From positions 186,001-250,000 of the forward strand of contig NZ_LZGK01000016.1 in the NCBI RefSeq assembly GCF_001690705.1: a DNA stretch of 64,000 bases, in the 5' to 3' direction. The number at the start of each line of letters is the position of its first letter. Within the stretch, counting starts at the first letter, position 1. Origin of the DNA: Gilliamella sp. wkB178 (lineage in GTDB: Bacteria > Pseudomonadota > Gammaproteobacteria > Enterobacterales > Orbaceae). Of this stretch, positions 7,729 to 17,265 are shown in pieces. Position numbers and translations under genes: made by a program. The notes beneath the pieces were generated by a model. It worked only from the letters and a program-made list of their open reading frames with translations. It was not told the origin of the DNA and ran no database searches.

Positions 7729-10458
7729 TTAGTGAACAGCTCCATGACAATGTTTATATTTTTTACCTGATCCACAAGGGCATGGATCATTGCGGCCAAC
7801 CTTAGCTTGAGCACGAACCATTGGTTGTGCTGGTCCTGATGCTTGTTGTTCACTTTCACCATTCATTCCAGACATAGATTCGTGATTAGCTTGCTGGCGT
7901 GCTGCTAATTTTTCCATTTCCGCTTGGCGTTGGCGTTCAGCTTCGTCTACTTCTTCTTGAGAACGTATTCTTACCCGACTCAGGATACCAATCACATCAT
8001 ATTTAAGTGATTCTAACATGCCAGCAAACATGTTAAATGATTCGCGTTTGTACTCTTGTTTTGGATCTTTTTGTGCATAACCACGTAAATGAATACCCTG
8101 ACGTAAATAATCCATTGCGGCTAAATGTTCTTTCCATAAACTATCTAGTGTTTGTAGCATGACAGTTTTTTCAAAATTTCTAAATGCTTCTGAACCAGCA
8201 GTATTTACTTTTTCAAGATAGGTATCTTGAGCGATTTGTAAAATACGTTCTCGTAATGTTTCTTCGTGTAGATTTTGTTCTTCATCTAACCATTTTGCTA
8301 TAGGCAAGTCGAGAGCAAAATCAGTTTTAAGTGCAATTTCCAGCCCAGGGACATCCCACATTTCTTCAATTGATTGTGGTGGAATATACTGATCGATAAG
8401 TGCATTGAAAACATCACCACGAATAGAATCGATGGTTTCTTTAATGTCTGAATTATCTAATAGCTCATTTCGTTGTCGATAAATTGCTTTACGCTGATCG
8501 TTAGCTACATCGTCAAACTCTAGTAATTGTTTACGAATATCAAAGTTACGACTTTCAACCTTTTTCTGAGCATTGGCTATGGCTTTGGTGACCCATGGAT
8601 GTTCTATGGCTTCCCCATCCTTCATACCTAGTTTACGCATCATACTACCAACACGTTCTGAAGCAAAAATTCGCATTAATGGATCTTCTAGTGATAAATA
8701 AAAACGTGAAGCTCCGGGATCCCCTTGACGACCAGCACGACCACGTAACTGATTATCAATACGACGTGATTCGTGGCGTTCGGTACCTAAAATATATAAA
8801 CCACCTAAAGCAACAACTTCTTCATGCCTAACTTGCCATGCTTGTTTGGCTTTTTCAATGTCTTCAGGGGTAGGATTTTCGAGTTTAGCTATATCATTTT
8901 GCCAGTTACCACCGAGCATAATATCGGTACCACGGCCAGCCATATTAGTAGCAATGGTTACTGCACCTTTACTACCGGCATTAGCAATAATTTCAGCTTC
9001 TTGTGCATGGAATTTAGCATTAAGAACATTATGTTTAATACCCACTTTTTGGAATGCGCTGGAAACCAGTTCTGATTTCTCAATTGAAGCAGTCCCAACT
9101 AAGACTGGTTGCCCTCGTTTTAAACAATCTTGGACATCAGCGACAATAGCGTTAATCTTTTCTTTTTCCGTCATATATACTAGATCCGCATTATCTTTAC
9201 GAATCATAGGACGATTAGTTGGAATTACAATGGTATCTAAACCATAAATTTGATTAAATTCGAAAGCTTCAGTATCAGCAGTACCGGTCATACCAGCTAA
9301 CTTTTCATACAGACGGAAATAGTTTTGGAAAGTAATTGAAGCAAGGGTTTGATTTTCATTTTGAATTTTAACATGTTCTTTAGCTTCTACCGCTTGGTGT
9401 AAGCCATCAGACCAACGACGTCCTTCCATAGTTCGTCCGGTATGTTCATCAACGATGATTACTTCATTATCTTTTACAATATAATCAACATCTCGATGGA
9501 ATAAATGGTGCGCACGGAGCGCCGCATTAACATGGTGCATTAATACGATATTACTAGGGGCATAAAGTGATTCATCACCTTTCATAATTCCTTGTTTAAT
9601 AAGTAATTCTTCTACTTTAACTAAACCTCGTTCAGTTAAATTAACTTGACGGGTTTTTTCATCAACAGAGAAGTCTCCATCTCCTTGAAATTGGTCAGAA
9701 TCTTCTTTTTCTTGTCGTATTAAATGTGGAATAATTTTATCGACGCTAATATAGCGATCAGAACTGTCTTCAGCTTGACCGGAGATTATTAGTGGTGTTC
9801 TGGCTTCATCGATTAAAATGGAGTCAACTTCATCGACTAAGGCATAATGCAATGGTCGTTGTACGCGAGACTCTTTATTAAATACCATATTGTCACGTAA
9901 ATAATCAAAACCATATTCATTATTAGTACCATAAGTGATATCAGCATTATATGCATCGCGTTTCACCTGTGGTGGCATATTGGGTAAATTCACCCCAACA
10001 GATAACCCTAAAAATTCGAATAAAGGACGATTGTTTTCGGCATCGCGCTGAGCTAAGTAGTCATTGACGGTAACCACATGTACCCCTTTACCTGTTAGAG
10101 CATTTAAATAAGCTGGTAAAGTTGCAGTCAAGGTTTTACCTTCACCTGTACGCATTTCCGCAATACAACGTTCATTTAAGACCATACCACCAATTAATTG
10201 CACATCAAAATGACGCATACCGAATACGCGTTTACTTGCTTCACGAACAACAGCAAATGCTTCTTCTAAGATATCGTCAAGTTTAGTACCTGCAGCTAAT
10301 TTTTCTTTAAACTCAGCTGTTTTTGCTTTAAGTTCATCATCAGTTAATGCTTCCATTGCTGGTTCAAGAGCATTAATTTTTTCAACACGTTTACGCATCA
10401 TTTTTAAAACGCGTTCATTACGGCTACCAAATACTTTGGTTAATAGTTTTAACAACAT
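7729..10458 (-). CDS. secA: Preprotein translocase ATPase subunit SecA
   Basis: Motor ATPase that drives unfolded preproteins through SecYEG at the inner membrane. The 909-residue protein is full length (E. coli 901). Visible are Walker A (MRTGEGKTL, about residue 102-110), the DEAD-type [17 protein letters not shown], the preprotein cross-linking region, [12 protein letters not shown], the helicase motif [10 protein letters not shown], and the C-terminal zinc-binding tail [17 protein letters not shown]. Methionine-rich and Gln-rich linker residues precede the tail. It follows secM by 72 bases, as in E. coli, and is probably controlled by SecM-dependent ribosome stalling. Confidence 0.99.
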   Translation of the reverse strand: MLLKLLTKVFGSRNERVLKMMRKRVEKINALEPAMEALTDDELKAKTAEFKEKLAAGTKLDDILEEAFAVVREASKRVFGMRHFDVQLIGGMVLNERCIAEMRTGEGKTLTATLPAYLNALTGKGVHVVTVNDYLAQRDAENNRPLFEFLGLSVGVNLPNMPPQVKRDAYNADITYGTNNEYGFDYLRDNMVFNKESRVQRPLHYALVDEVDSILIDEARTPLIISGQAEDSSDRYISVDKIIPHLIRQEKEDSDQFQGDGDFSVDEKTRQVNLTERGLVKVEELLIKQGIMKGDESLYAPSNIVLMHHVNAALRAHHLFHRDVDYIVKDNEVIIVDEHTGRTMEGRRWSDGLHQAVEAKEHVKIQNENQTLASITFQNYFRLYEKLAGMTGTADTEAFEFNQIYGLDTIVIPTNRPMIRKDNADLVYMTEKEKINAIVADVQDCLKRGQPVLVGTASIEKSELVSSAFQKVGIKHNVLNAKFHAQEAEIIANAGSKGAVTIATNMAGRGTDIMLGGNWQNDIAKLENPTPEDIEKAKQAWQVRHEEVVALGGLYILGTERHESRRIDNQLRGRAGRQGDPGASRFYLSLEDPLMRIFASERVGSMMRKLGMKDGEAIEHPWVTKAIANAQKKVESRNFDIRKQLLEFDDVANDQRKAIYRQRNELLDNSDIKETIDSIRGDVFNALIDQYIPPQSIEEMWDVPGLEIALKTDFALDLPIAKWLDEEQNLHEETLRERILQIAQDTYLEKVNTAGSEAFRNFEKTVMLQTLDSLWKEHLAAMDYLRQGIHLRGYAQKDPKQEYKRESFNMFAGMLESLKYDVIGILSRVRIRSQEEVDEAERQRQAEMEKLAARQQANHESMSGMNGESEQQASGPAQPMVRAQAKVGRNDPCPCGSGKKYKHCHGAVH

Positions 10459-10490
10459 ATATTTTCTCTTAATTCTTTCAAAAGGAATTT

Positions 10491-10504
10491 AAGGCTAGAG
10501 CCTT
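10491..10504 (-). promoter_or_regulatory. secM-secA intergenic hairpin
   Basis: On the minus strand AAGGC-TCTA-GCCTT can fold into a 5-bp stem between the secM stop and the secA start. A second weak repeat (AATTC ... GAATT) lies just downstream, next to the AAGAGA Shine-Dalgarno of secA. In E. coli a secondary structure here hides the secA ribosome-binding site until SecM stalls the ribosome. The detailed fold here is inference. Confidence 0.45.
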
Positions 10505-10530
10505 ATAAGACAAATTAATTTAATTATGCG

Positions 10531-10884
10531 CTACACGCATTGGGCAATAGTTTGAGGACCAGCTCTTATGCCATTATAAGGAGATAGACGAATAATTTTG
10601 CTAGGTGATATATTGCTGTAATTCAGTGATAAGTCTTTTATTCTGACATACTGTTTTTGTAATCGAGATAGTGTTTGTGATTGTTTAGGTATAACGGATT
10701 GGTGTTCAGGTACTATTGCAGTAATTGCAATAATTCCAACTTGGGGTACTGAAGCTTCTGCCGGTAAACCATCTTGAGAGCATAAACTAAAGCCAGTAGC
10801 AATTACACCTAATAATAAGTGCGATAATGCAGTTTTGATAATAAAACGCTTACTGAGTTTTTGCCAATAATCTATCACGATCAT
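10531..10884 (-). CDS. secM: Secretion monitor SecM, divergent short form
   Basis: A 117-residue secreted leader protein that senses export activity: its nascent chain stalls the ribosome and exposes the secA start. The N-terminus has a basic segment and hydrophobic core (residues 11-33, with the SHLLLGV block also seen in E. coli SecM) ending near AEA, consistent with a signal peptide. Residues 105-110 are GIRAGP, the arrest core, seven residues before the end. Upstream arrest positions differ: where E. coli has W155 and I156 this protein has R and L, and F150 is replaced by P. E. coli SecM has 170 residues, so the middle is much reduced. Gene order secM-secA supports the call. Confidence 0.88.
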   Translation of the reverse strand: MIVIDYWQKLSKRFIIKTALSHLLLGVIATGFSLCSQDGLPAEASVPQVGIIAITAIVPEHQSVIPKQSQTLSRLQKQYVRIKDLSLNYSNISPSKIIRLSPYNGIRAGPQTIAQCV

Positions 10885-11208
10885 AATAGCACTATGTTAG
10901 CATTTTTTGCCAAAATGAAAAACAATTATTGAATCAATAAGACCCCGAATTTCGAATTAATGTTATAGAATAGTTATAATTTTGTTCATATCTTCTTTTT
11001 GCAAATATTAATTTCATTATTTATATTAATTTAATTAGAATTTGAACATAAAACTTACAAAAGTTCTTAAAGTTCTTAAAGAATAAAGATGACGGTTGAA
11101 AATTTATAAAACTTATAATTATCTACTCTTTCTAATTAAAATAAGTATCATAAATATGAGGTGTTCTGCTATTATATTCATATAATTTTAATTTACTGAT
11201 AATGTGCT
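10885..11208. other. Divergent promoter region, secM / glycosyltransferase
   Basis: About 320 bases of very AT-rich DNA without a convincing ORF separate the divergent secM and glycosyltransferase genes. It contains a direct 9-base tandem repeat (AAGTTCTTA twice, 11061-11078). Promoters for both directions must lie here, but I could not single out one pair of -35/-10 boxes. Confidence 0.5.
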
Positions 11209-12273
11209 ATGAAAATTCTTTTTGGTGTACAAGGTACCGGAAATGGTCATGTCAGTCGTTGTAGAACACTAGCCAAGGCCTTAAAAAAGGCTGGGGCTGA
11301 TGTTGATTATATTTTAAGTGGTCGAGATCCAAAAGATTATTTTGATATGGAAGCTTTTGGTAATTATAAAACCTTCCGTGGTGTTACCTTTGCAACTATA
11401 AATGGGAAAATTAACTTCCGTAAAACAGTTCAACGTATTCGAGCATTTCGATTAATTAAAGATGTTCGTGAACTAGATTTATCAAAATATGATTGTATTA
11501 TTAGTGATTTTGAGCCCGTTAGCGCTTGGGCCGCGCATTATCAACATCGTGATTGTTTAGGTATTAGTAATCAGGTTGTTTGTCAATATTTGAAGCCAAA
11601 AGAATATGGTATGATCGCTAATGTTATTATGAAGTATTATGCTCCTGTTACTAAACCAGTTGGTCTACATTGGTTCCATTTTGGACATAAATTAATTCCA
11701 CCGATGATCGATTCTTTTCAACAACCACCCAAAGAAGATGGTAATATTGTAGTTTATTTGCCATTTGAAGGATTAGATGAAATTACTGCGTTTTTAAAAA
11801 ATTTTGCAAATTACCAGTTTGTTTGTTTTCATCCAGAAGTGAAACAAACATCGCAGGATTGTAATATAATTTTACAACCACTTGGACGCGATAATTTTAC
11901 CAATGCGTTAATTAATTGTTCTGGTATTATTACTAATACTGGATTTGCTTTAATCTCAGAAGCCTTGATATTAGGTAAAAAAATCCTTACTAAACCAGTT
12001 TCTGGACAATTTGAACAGATTTATAATGCACAGTGCTTGCAAACCTTGGAACTAGCAACGGTGATGGAAAATTTGAATAGTATCAAGCTTAAATATTGGC
12101 TTGATTTACCTTCTCCAGAACCTGTAATTTATCCTGATGTAGCAACAGAACTGGCTAATTGGATTGTTTCGGGCCAAAAAGAATCATTACTATCTTTGAG
12201 TGAACGGCTATGGGCGCAAACAGTGTTTCCAAAACATGTACAACAGCGAATTAAATCTTTAGGTTATGTGTAA
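11209..12273 (+). CDS. MJ1255/VC2487-type glycosyltransferase
   Basis: A 354-residue GT-B fold glycosyltransferase-like protein of the family first noted as MJ1255/VC2487. The N-terminal nucleotide-fold starts MKILFGVQGTGNGHVSRC, the family signature, and IISDFEPVSAWAAH is the second conserved block near residue 100. The C-terminal domain has TNTGFALISEALILGKKILTKPV, which resembles the UDP-sugar binding region of MurG-like (GT28) enzymes. No membrane segment is evident. Donor and acceptor are unknown; relatives are thought to build glycolipids or surface glycans. It is followed by folA after ten bases. Confidence 0.8.
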   Translation: MKILFGVQGTGNGHVSRCRTLAKALKKAGADVDYILSGRDPKDYFDMEAFGNYKTFRGVTFATINGKINFRKTVQRIRAFRLIKDVRELDLSKYDCIISDFEPVSAWAAHYQHRDCLGISNQVVCQYLKPKEYGMIANVIMKYYAPVTKPVGLHWFHFGHKLIPPMIDSFQQPPKEDGNIVVYLPFEGLDEITAFLKNFANYQFVCFHPEVKQTSQDCNIILQPLGRDNFTNALINCSGIITNTGFALISEALILGKKILTKPVSGQFEQIYNAQCLQTLELATVMENLNSIKLKYWLDLPSPEPVIYPDVATELANWIVSGQKESLLSLSERLWAQTVFPKHVQQRIKSLGYV

Positions 12274-12283
12274 AGGAAGTAAA

Positions 12284-12778
12284 ATGACATTAAGTATTAT
12301 TGTGGCAATGGCACATAATCGGGTAATTGGCTTAAATAATCAAATGCCATGGCATTTACCAGCTGATTTAGCTTGGTTTAAAAAAAATACACTTAATAAA
12401 CCAGTAATTATGGGACGAAAAACTTTTGAGTCTATAGGGAAGCCTTTGCCAAATCGGCATAATATTGTTATTAGTGCACGAGAGGGTATGGCTCTTTTAC
12501 CCAATCTTAGTTGGGTAAAATCGATTGATGCAGCCATACAATTAGCTAGTAAGCAAAAAGTTGAAGAAAGCTTTATTATTGGTGGTGGTAATATTTATAA
12601 TCAGGTGTTACCAAGAGTAAATCGCCTTTATTTAACACATATTGATGCTGACTTACAAGGAGATACATATTTCCCCAATTATGCTCCTGAACAATGGCAT
12701 GTGATTCATCAAGAGGATCATCAGCCTGATGATAAAAATCCTTATCCTTATCAATTTCAAATTTTACATAGAAAATAA
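12284..12778 (+). CDS. folA: Dihydrofolate reductase
   Basis: NADPH-dependent reduction of dihydrofolate to tetrahydrofolate. From the ATG at 12284, preceded by AAAGGAAG, it encodes 164 residues similar to E. coli FolA (159). Conserved parts: VIGLNNQMPWHLPADLAWFK with the catalytic Asp, TLNKPVIMGRKTFESIGKPLP, FIIGGGNIY and YLTHIDADLQGDTYFP. An in-frame upstream ATG at 12266 falls inside the previous gene and precedes the Shine-Dalgarno, so it is not used here. Probably co-transcribed with the glycosyltransferase. Confidence 0.97.
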   Translation: MTLSIIVAMAHNRVIGLNNQMPWHLPADLAWFKKNTLNKPVIMGRKTFESIGKPLPNRHNIVISAREGMALLPNLSWVKSIDAAIQLASKQKVEESFIIGGGNIYNQVLPRVNRLYLTHIDADLQGDTYFPNYAPEQWHVIHQEDHQPDDKNPYPYQFQILHRK

Positions 12779-12790
12779 ACATAATTAAAC

Positions 12791-12809
12791 TTGCCACTAT
12801 TTGTGGCAA
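12791..12809. terminator. Terminator hairpin between folA and relA
   Basis: TTGCCAC-TATTT-GTGGCAA forms a 7-bp stem between the convergent ends of folA and relA. Both flanks are AT-rich, so it can serve both directions. Confidence 0.6.
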
Positions 12810-12822
12810 TATGAATTACTGT

Positions 12823-15078
12823 CTACCCTAGACGTTTAGCTTCAATAACATCTGGTAATTGTTTAATCTTGTTTAGTACACGATTAAGCGAGTCTTGATC
12901 GAATATTTCCATATCCATATCTATGGTAGCTAATTGTTGTTTTGTATCACTTCGGCTCGATAAACTCAGTACATTAACTTTTTCGTTAGCTAATATGGTG
13001 GTGATGTCCCTCAATAAACCACTGCGGTCGTTAGCCACAACACGGGTTATCATGGTATAACTTGCTTGGCTATTGCCACTCCATATAGCTTTAATTATAC
13101 GTTCTGGAGCGTGGTTCTTTAGTTCTTGTAACTGTTCACAATCCGCTCTATGGATTGAGATCCCTCGACCTTGAGTAATAAATCCTATAATAGGATCACC
13201 GGGAATTGGTCGACAACAGTTAGCAATGGTGTACATTAAATTACCCACGCCTTCAATAATAATTTCATCATTTTTCTTATTATTTGTTTTAGGGGTATTT
13301 TTGGTTTGGTTCCCCGATTTTTGGGTAATTTGTTTTAATGCTGCTTCATCTTCTTCTGCTGCTGTTGGTTTATTGAATTGTGCATTCAAGAAATTGATTA
13401 ACTGATTAATTCTGACATCTCCACTACCAATACCAGCTAAAACTTCATCAAACGAATGCGCATTATATTTATTAATTAAAATTTTCTCGACGCTTTTTAA
13501 ACTAATATTTAGTGGTTCCAGTTCTCCAATTAAAATTTGCTCACCAGCGGCAATATTTTTATCTCGATCTTGTTTTTTGAACCAAGCTTGGATTTTAGCT
13601 CGCGCTCGGCTACTATTAATAAATCCAGTATTAGGGTTCAACCAATCTCGGCTAGGATTAGGCTGTTTTTGGGTAATAACTTCAACTTGATCACCAGTTT
13701 TTAAAATATAAGTAAAAGGCACAATACGGCCGCCGACTTTTGCACCAATACAGCGGTGGCCAACATCACTGTGAATATGATAAGCGAAATCAAGTGGGGT
13801 AGATCCTGCCGGTAAGTCGACTACATCGCCTTTTGGAGTGAATACATAAACACGATCATCAAAAATTTGACTACGTACGGCTTCTTGAATTTCACCACTT
13901 TCCGACATTTCTTGTTGCCAAGTTAATAATTTACGTAACCAAGAAATACGCTGGTCATAAGCAGTCATTTTGTCAGTACTGCCTTCTTTGTACTTCCAAT
14001 GGGCAGCGATACCTAACTCAGCATCGTTATGCATCTGTTCCGTACGAATTTGAATTTCAATAGTTTTATTTTGAGGCCCATAAACTACAGTATGAATCGA
14101 TTGATAACCATTTGGTTTGGGATTCGCCACATAATCATCAAATTCTTTGGCAATATGTTGGTAATGGCTATGAACAATACCTAAAGCATTATAACAATCT
14201 TCAATCCGGTCGCAAATAATGCGTACAGCACGAATGTCATAAAGATCTTCAAATTGCAGATGTTTACGTTCCATTTTTCGCCATATACTATAAATGTGTT
14301 TAGGGCGACCATAAACTTCGGCTCGAATATGATCTTTATTCATCATTTCTTGAAGATTTTCAACAAATTCATCAATATATAACTCACGATCTATTCTCTT
14401 TTCATGTAATTTATTGGCAATAAATCGGTATTCATCTGGATGTAAGTATCGGAAACAAAAATCTTCTAATTCCCATTTTAATTGACCAATACCTAAACGA
14501 TTAGCAAGTGGAGCGTAAATATTAAAACACTCCTTAGCCGCTAAAACTTGTTCTTCTTTAGATGCGTTCATTAAACCGCGTAGATAAGTAATGCGTTCAG
14601 CTAATTTAATCACTACACTACGAAAATCATTTACCATTGCTAGTAGCATTCGACGGATACTATCGATCTGTTCTGTTGTTGCATGACCATTACGAATAGC
14701 TCGAAGTTGGCGGATTTCTTTCATTCTAATAATACTAGAAATGATATGGATAACTTCACGATCCAAATCTTCAGGAAGATCTTCACGACGAATAATTTTG
14801 GCATCAAGAAATGGAAATAATAATGCAGCACATAGACTATTTACATCCATATTAAGGGTAGATAAAATTTCAACCATTTCTACTGCATTTTCAAAACAGT
14901 GAGTCTGTTCAGAAGCACCAGCGCTATTCTCAAAACAGAAATCCCATATATCTTTAAATTTTTTATAAGAATCAGGATTAGTTAGTAATAATTCATCCTT
15001 TGCCCATTGTTCGACATCAAATTGAGCAAGTGAGTAATGCTCGTCACTATGTTGGTGAGCGCCCCTAATTGATACCAT
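12823..15078 (-). CDS. relA: GTP pyrophosphokinase (ppGpp synthetase I)
   Basis: Ribosome-associated (p)ppGpp synthetase of the stringent response. The 751-residue protein has the RelA/SpoT order: N-terminal pseudo-hydrolase domain, synthetase domain (YDIRAVRII, about 285-400, with YVANPKPNGYQSIHT), TGS domain (VFTPKGDVVDLPAGSTPLDFA), zinc-finger/helical part (NCCRPIPGDPIIGF) and a C-terminal ACT domain (VVANDRSGLLRDITTIL). The hydrolase HD motif is lost: the position reads LFPFLDAKI, as in E. coli RelA, so this is the synthetase-only paralogue and not SpoT. It lies six bases after rlmD. Confidence 0.97.
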   Translation of the reverse strand: MVSIRGAHQHSDEHYSLAQFDVEQWAKDELLLTNPDSYKKFKDIWDFCFENSAGASEQTHCFENAVEMVEILSTLNMDVNSLCAALLFPFLDAKIIRREDLPEDLDREVIHIISSIIRMKEIRQLRAIRNGHATTEQIDSIRRMLLAMVNDFRSVVIKLAERITYLRGLMNASKEEQVLAAKECFNIYAPLANRLGIGQLKWELEDFCFRYLHPDEYRFIANKLHEKRIDRELYIDEFVENLQEMMNKDHIRAEVYGRPKHIYSIWRKMERKHLQFEDLYDIRAVRIICDRIEDCYNALGIVHSHYQHIAKEFDDYVANPKPNGYQSIHTVVYGPQNKTIEIQIRTEQMHNDAELGIAAHWKYKEGSTDKMTAYDQRISWLRKLLTWQQEMSESGEIQEAVRSQIFDDRVYVFTPKGDVVDLPAGSTPLDFAYHIHSDVGHRCIGAKVGGRIVPFTYILKTGDQVEVITQKQPNPSRDWLNPNTGFINSSRARAKIQAWFKKQDRDKNIAAGEQILIGELEPLNISLKSVEKILINKYNAHSFDEVLAGIGSGDVRINQLINFLNAQFNKPTAAEEDEAALKQITQKSGNQTKNTPKTNNKKNDEIIIEGVGNLMYTIANCCRPIPGDPIIGFITQGRGISIHRADCEQLQELKNHAPERIIKAIWSGNSQASYTMITRVVANDRSGLLRDITTILANEKVNVLSLSSRSDTKQQLATIDMDMEIFDQDSLNRVLNKIKQLPDVIEAKRLG

Positions 15079-15084
15079 AATTTA

Positions 15085-16419
15085 TTACCCTGATTTGGTT
15101 AACAATAACATTGATTCAATGTGCTTCGTTTGTGGAAACATATCTAAAATAGCCACTTTAGCAATTTGATACCCTGCTGTAATCAATAATTTGCTATCTC
15201 TAGCTAGAGTGGCAGGATTGCACGAAATATAAACAATTCTTGATGGTTTAATTTTAACAATTTCAGTTATCACATTTAAAGCACCAGATCTGGCTGGATC
15301 TAATAACGCTTTATTAAAAGTTGTATAATTCCATCGCGAGAATTGCTGACAATCATCCAAATTACAAGTTAAAAAATTAGTGTTAGCACAAAGGTTATTA
15401 TTATTTAATATGGTGTTAAATTTAGCTTTTTCAACTAGTGCGTTAACACCTTCAATTCCAGTAACCGATTTGCATAATGTAGCCATAGGTAATGAAAAAT
15501 TACCCATACCACAGAATAAATCCAATACTTTATCAGTGGATTTTAAAGCTAACCAGTCAAGTGCTTGAACGATCATTTTCTGATTAATTTTACTATTTAC
15601 TTGTATAAAATCCAGTGGACTAAAAGTTAATTTTAAATGGTTAATAAGATAGTAATGTTCAGTTCCACCACTAATATGCACCAAATCGTTACCATGTAAA
15701 TACAAGGATAAGTTGTGATCTTCTGCAAACTGTTTTAATAGATTAGTATCCGTTTCACTGAGTGGCTTGGTGTGCCTTACAACTAAAATAATTCCACTAT
15801 CAACACTAATTAATTCAACATGTCCAAGTGCATTTATCTGTTTAACTTTTCGTAAACAATGTTGTAATGGTGCCAGTAATTTATCCAATTGTGTAACTAA
15901 AACTGGGCAATGTTCTATATTAATTATTTGATTTGATTCAGCTTGGCGAAAACCTATATACAATTCCCCTTTAATAATATTAATAGCAAGTCGTGCACGA
16001 CGGCGATAATGATAAGGTTGATCTGCAATAATCTGAGGGGAATGTTTAATAATGTGCTGTAAAGATGCACCACTTTCTTTTTGTAACAGTTTAATGAGTG
16101 AATCATATTTAGCTTGGTGCTGTAGATGTGGTGAAATATGTTGTAATTCACAACCACCGCATTTCTGATAATAACCACATTGTGGAGTGACACGATCCTT
16201 ACTTAGGTTATGATATTTAATTACTTTAGCTTTTGCATAATTTTTTTTATCCTCGGTCAATTGAATATCAACAATTTCATTTGGCAAAGCTGATTTAACA
16301 AAAATTGTTTTACCTTTATGATGAGCAACTCCATGCCCAAAGGTATCAAGGTTCGAAATGGATACCGTCAATTGCTGAGGAGCTAGTTTTCTTTTTTGAG
16401 GAGTGTAAAAATTAACCAT
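15085..16419 (-). CDS. rlmD: 23S rRNA (uracil-1939-C5)-methyltransferase
   Basis: SAM-dependent methyltransferase that makes m5U1939 in 23S rRNA. The 444 residues comprise an N-terminal TRAM domain, an iron-sulphur cluster region with CGYYQKCGGCELQH plus a later Cys in IEHCPVL, and a C-terminal methyltransferase domain (LDLFCGMGNFSLPMA, then catalytic ISCNPATLARD). The order rlmD-relA is the same as in E. coli. The cluster cysteines and the catalytic cysteine are all present. Confidence 0.96.
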   Translation of the reverse strand: MVNFYTPQKRKLAPQQLTVSISNLDTFGHGVAHHKGKTIFVKSALPNEIVDIQLTEDKKNYAKAKVIKYHNLSKDRVTPQCGYYQKCGGCELQHISPHLQHQAKYDSLIKLLQKESGASLQHIIKHSPQIIADQPYHYRRRARLAINIIKGELYIGFRQAESNQIINIEHCPVLVTQLDKLLAPLQHCLRKVKQINALGHVELISVDSGIILVVRHTKPLSETDTNLLKQFAEDHNLSLYLHGNDLVHISGGTEHYYLINHLKLTFSPLDFIQVNSKINQKMIVQALDWLALKSTDKVLDLFCGMGNFSLPMATLCKSVTGIEGVNALVEKAKFNTILNNNNLCANTNFLTCNLDDCQQFSRWNYTTFNKALLDPARSGALNVITEIVKIKPSRIVYISCNPATLARDSKLLITAGYQIAKVAILDMFPQTKHIESMLLLTKSG

Positions 16420-16433
16420 ATTAATTACTAAAT

Positions 16434-16922
16434 TTAAGTTAATCGCTTTAATAATTCTGTTTTGACATGGATAGGAACTAAATTAGAAATATCACCACCA
16501 TGATAGGCAACATCTTTAACAATAGTTGATGAAATAAACCCCATAGCAATTGATGGCATTAAAAATATAGTATCTAAATCAGGTTTTAAAGAACGGTTCA
16601 TTTCAGCAAGTTGTCTTTCATACTCAAAATCATGGGTGGTTCTTACACCGCGTACAATGACGGTAGCATTATGTGTTTGGGCAAAATCTGCCATTAAATT
16701 ATCAAAACCAATAACTTCAACATTTAGTAAGTGCTCGACTGAAGTAGAAGCAAAATTAACGCGTTCGTCTAAGGTAAATAATGTTTTTTTACTTGGATTT
16801 TCTGCTATAGCTATAATTAAGCGAGGAAAAAGTTGTGAAGCTCGCGTAATCAGATCGAGATGCCCATTAGTAATAGGATCAAACGTACCAGGGAAAATAG
16901 CAGTTAATATATTGCTTTTCAT
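16434..16922 (-). CDS. coaD: Phosphopantetheine adenylyltransferase
   Basis: Fourth step of coenzyme A synthesis: 4'-phosphopantetheine plus ATP gives dephospho-CoA. The 162-residue protein has the nucleotidyltransferase motif FPGTFDPITNGHLDLI (TxGH) and the second ATP motif MGFISSTIVKD. NATVIVRGVRTTHDFEYE is also conserved. Located 14 bases upstream of rlmD, so coaD-rlmD-relA may be one transcript. Confidence 0.97.
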   Translation of the reverse strand: MKSNILTAIFPGTFDPITNGHLDLITRASQLFPRLIIAIAENPSKKTLFTLDERVNFASTSVEHLLNVEVIGFDNLMADFAQTHNATVIVRGVRTTHDFEYERQLAEMNRSLKPDLDTIFLMPSIAMGFISSTIVKDVAYHGGDISNLVPIHVKTELLKRLT

Positions 16923-17265
16923 TTATTATATTATCCTTGTATCCAAGATGCTTTATATCATACAGAATTTTGCTAAGAATTGTTAGTTTAAGCTAATTAA
17001 AATTCAATTTAACTTTATACTTAAACATTAACTTCTCCTGAAACATCTTTACAATTTTTTAGATTAAATTAACTCTATAAATATTTATTGATAATAGTTA
17101 TGTATTTTATAAGTCAGAGGGGAATTAATTTAAAGTTAGCTACAAAAGAATAGTAGTGGCATCAGTCATATCGCTGTATACCACTGCTATCTTATTTTTT
17201 AAACTTTAAGTTACTACCTAATTAGTTTGCTTTAAAATTGATTAAAAAACGTGGTTACCATAATC
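16923..17265. other. Intergenic region galE-coaD with a long hairpin
   Basis: About 340 AT-rich bases without a convincing gene lie between the galE stop and the coaD start. The only clear structure is an inverted repeat at 17150-17159 / 17181-17190 (ATAGTAGTGG against CCACTGCTAT, one G-U pair), with a 21-base loop. On the minus strand it is followed by ATTCTTTTG, consistent with a galE terminator. The remainder must contain the coaD promoter. Confidence 0.5.

Noticed and set aside
8595-9247. Several plus-strand ORFs of 78-133 codons inside secA
   Set aside because: They lie opposite strongly conserved secA coding sequence and have no recognisable products or starts.
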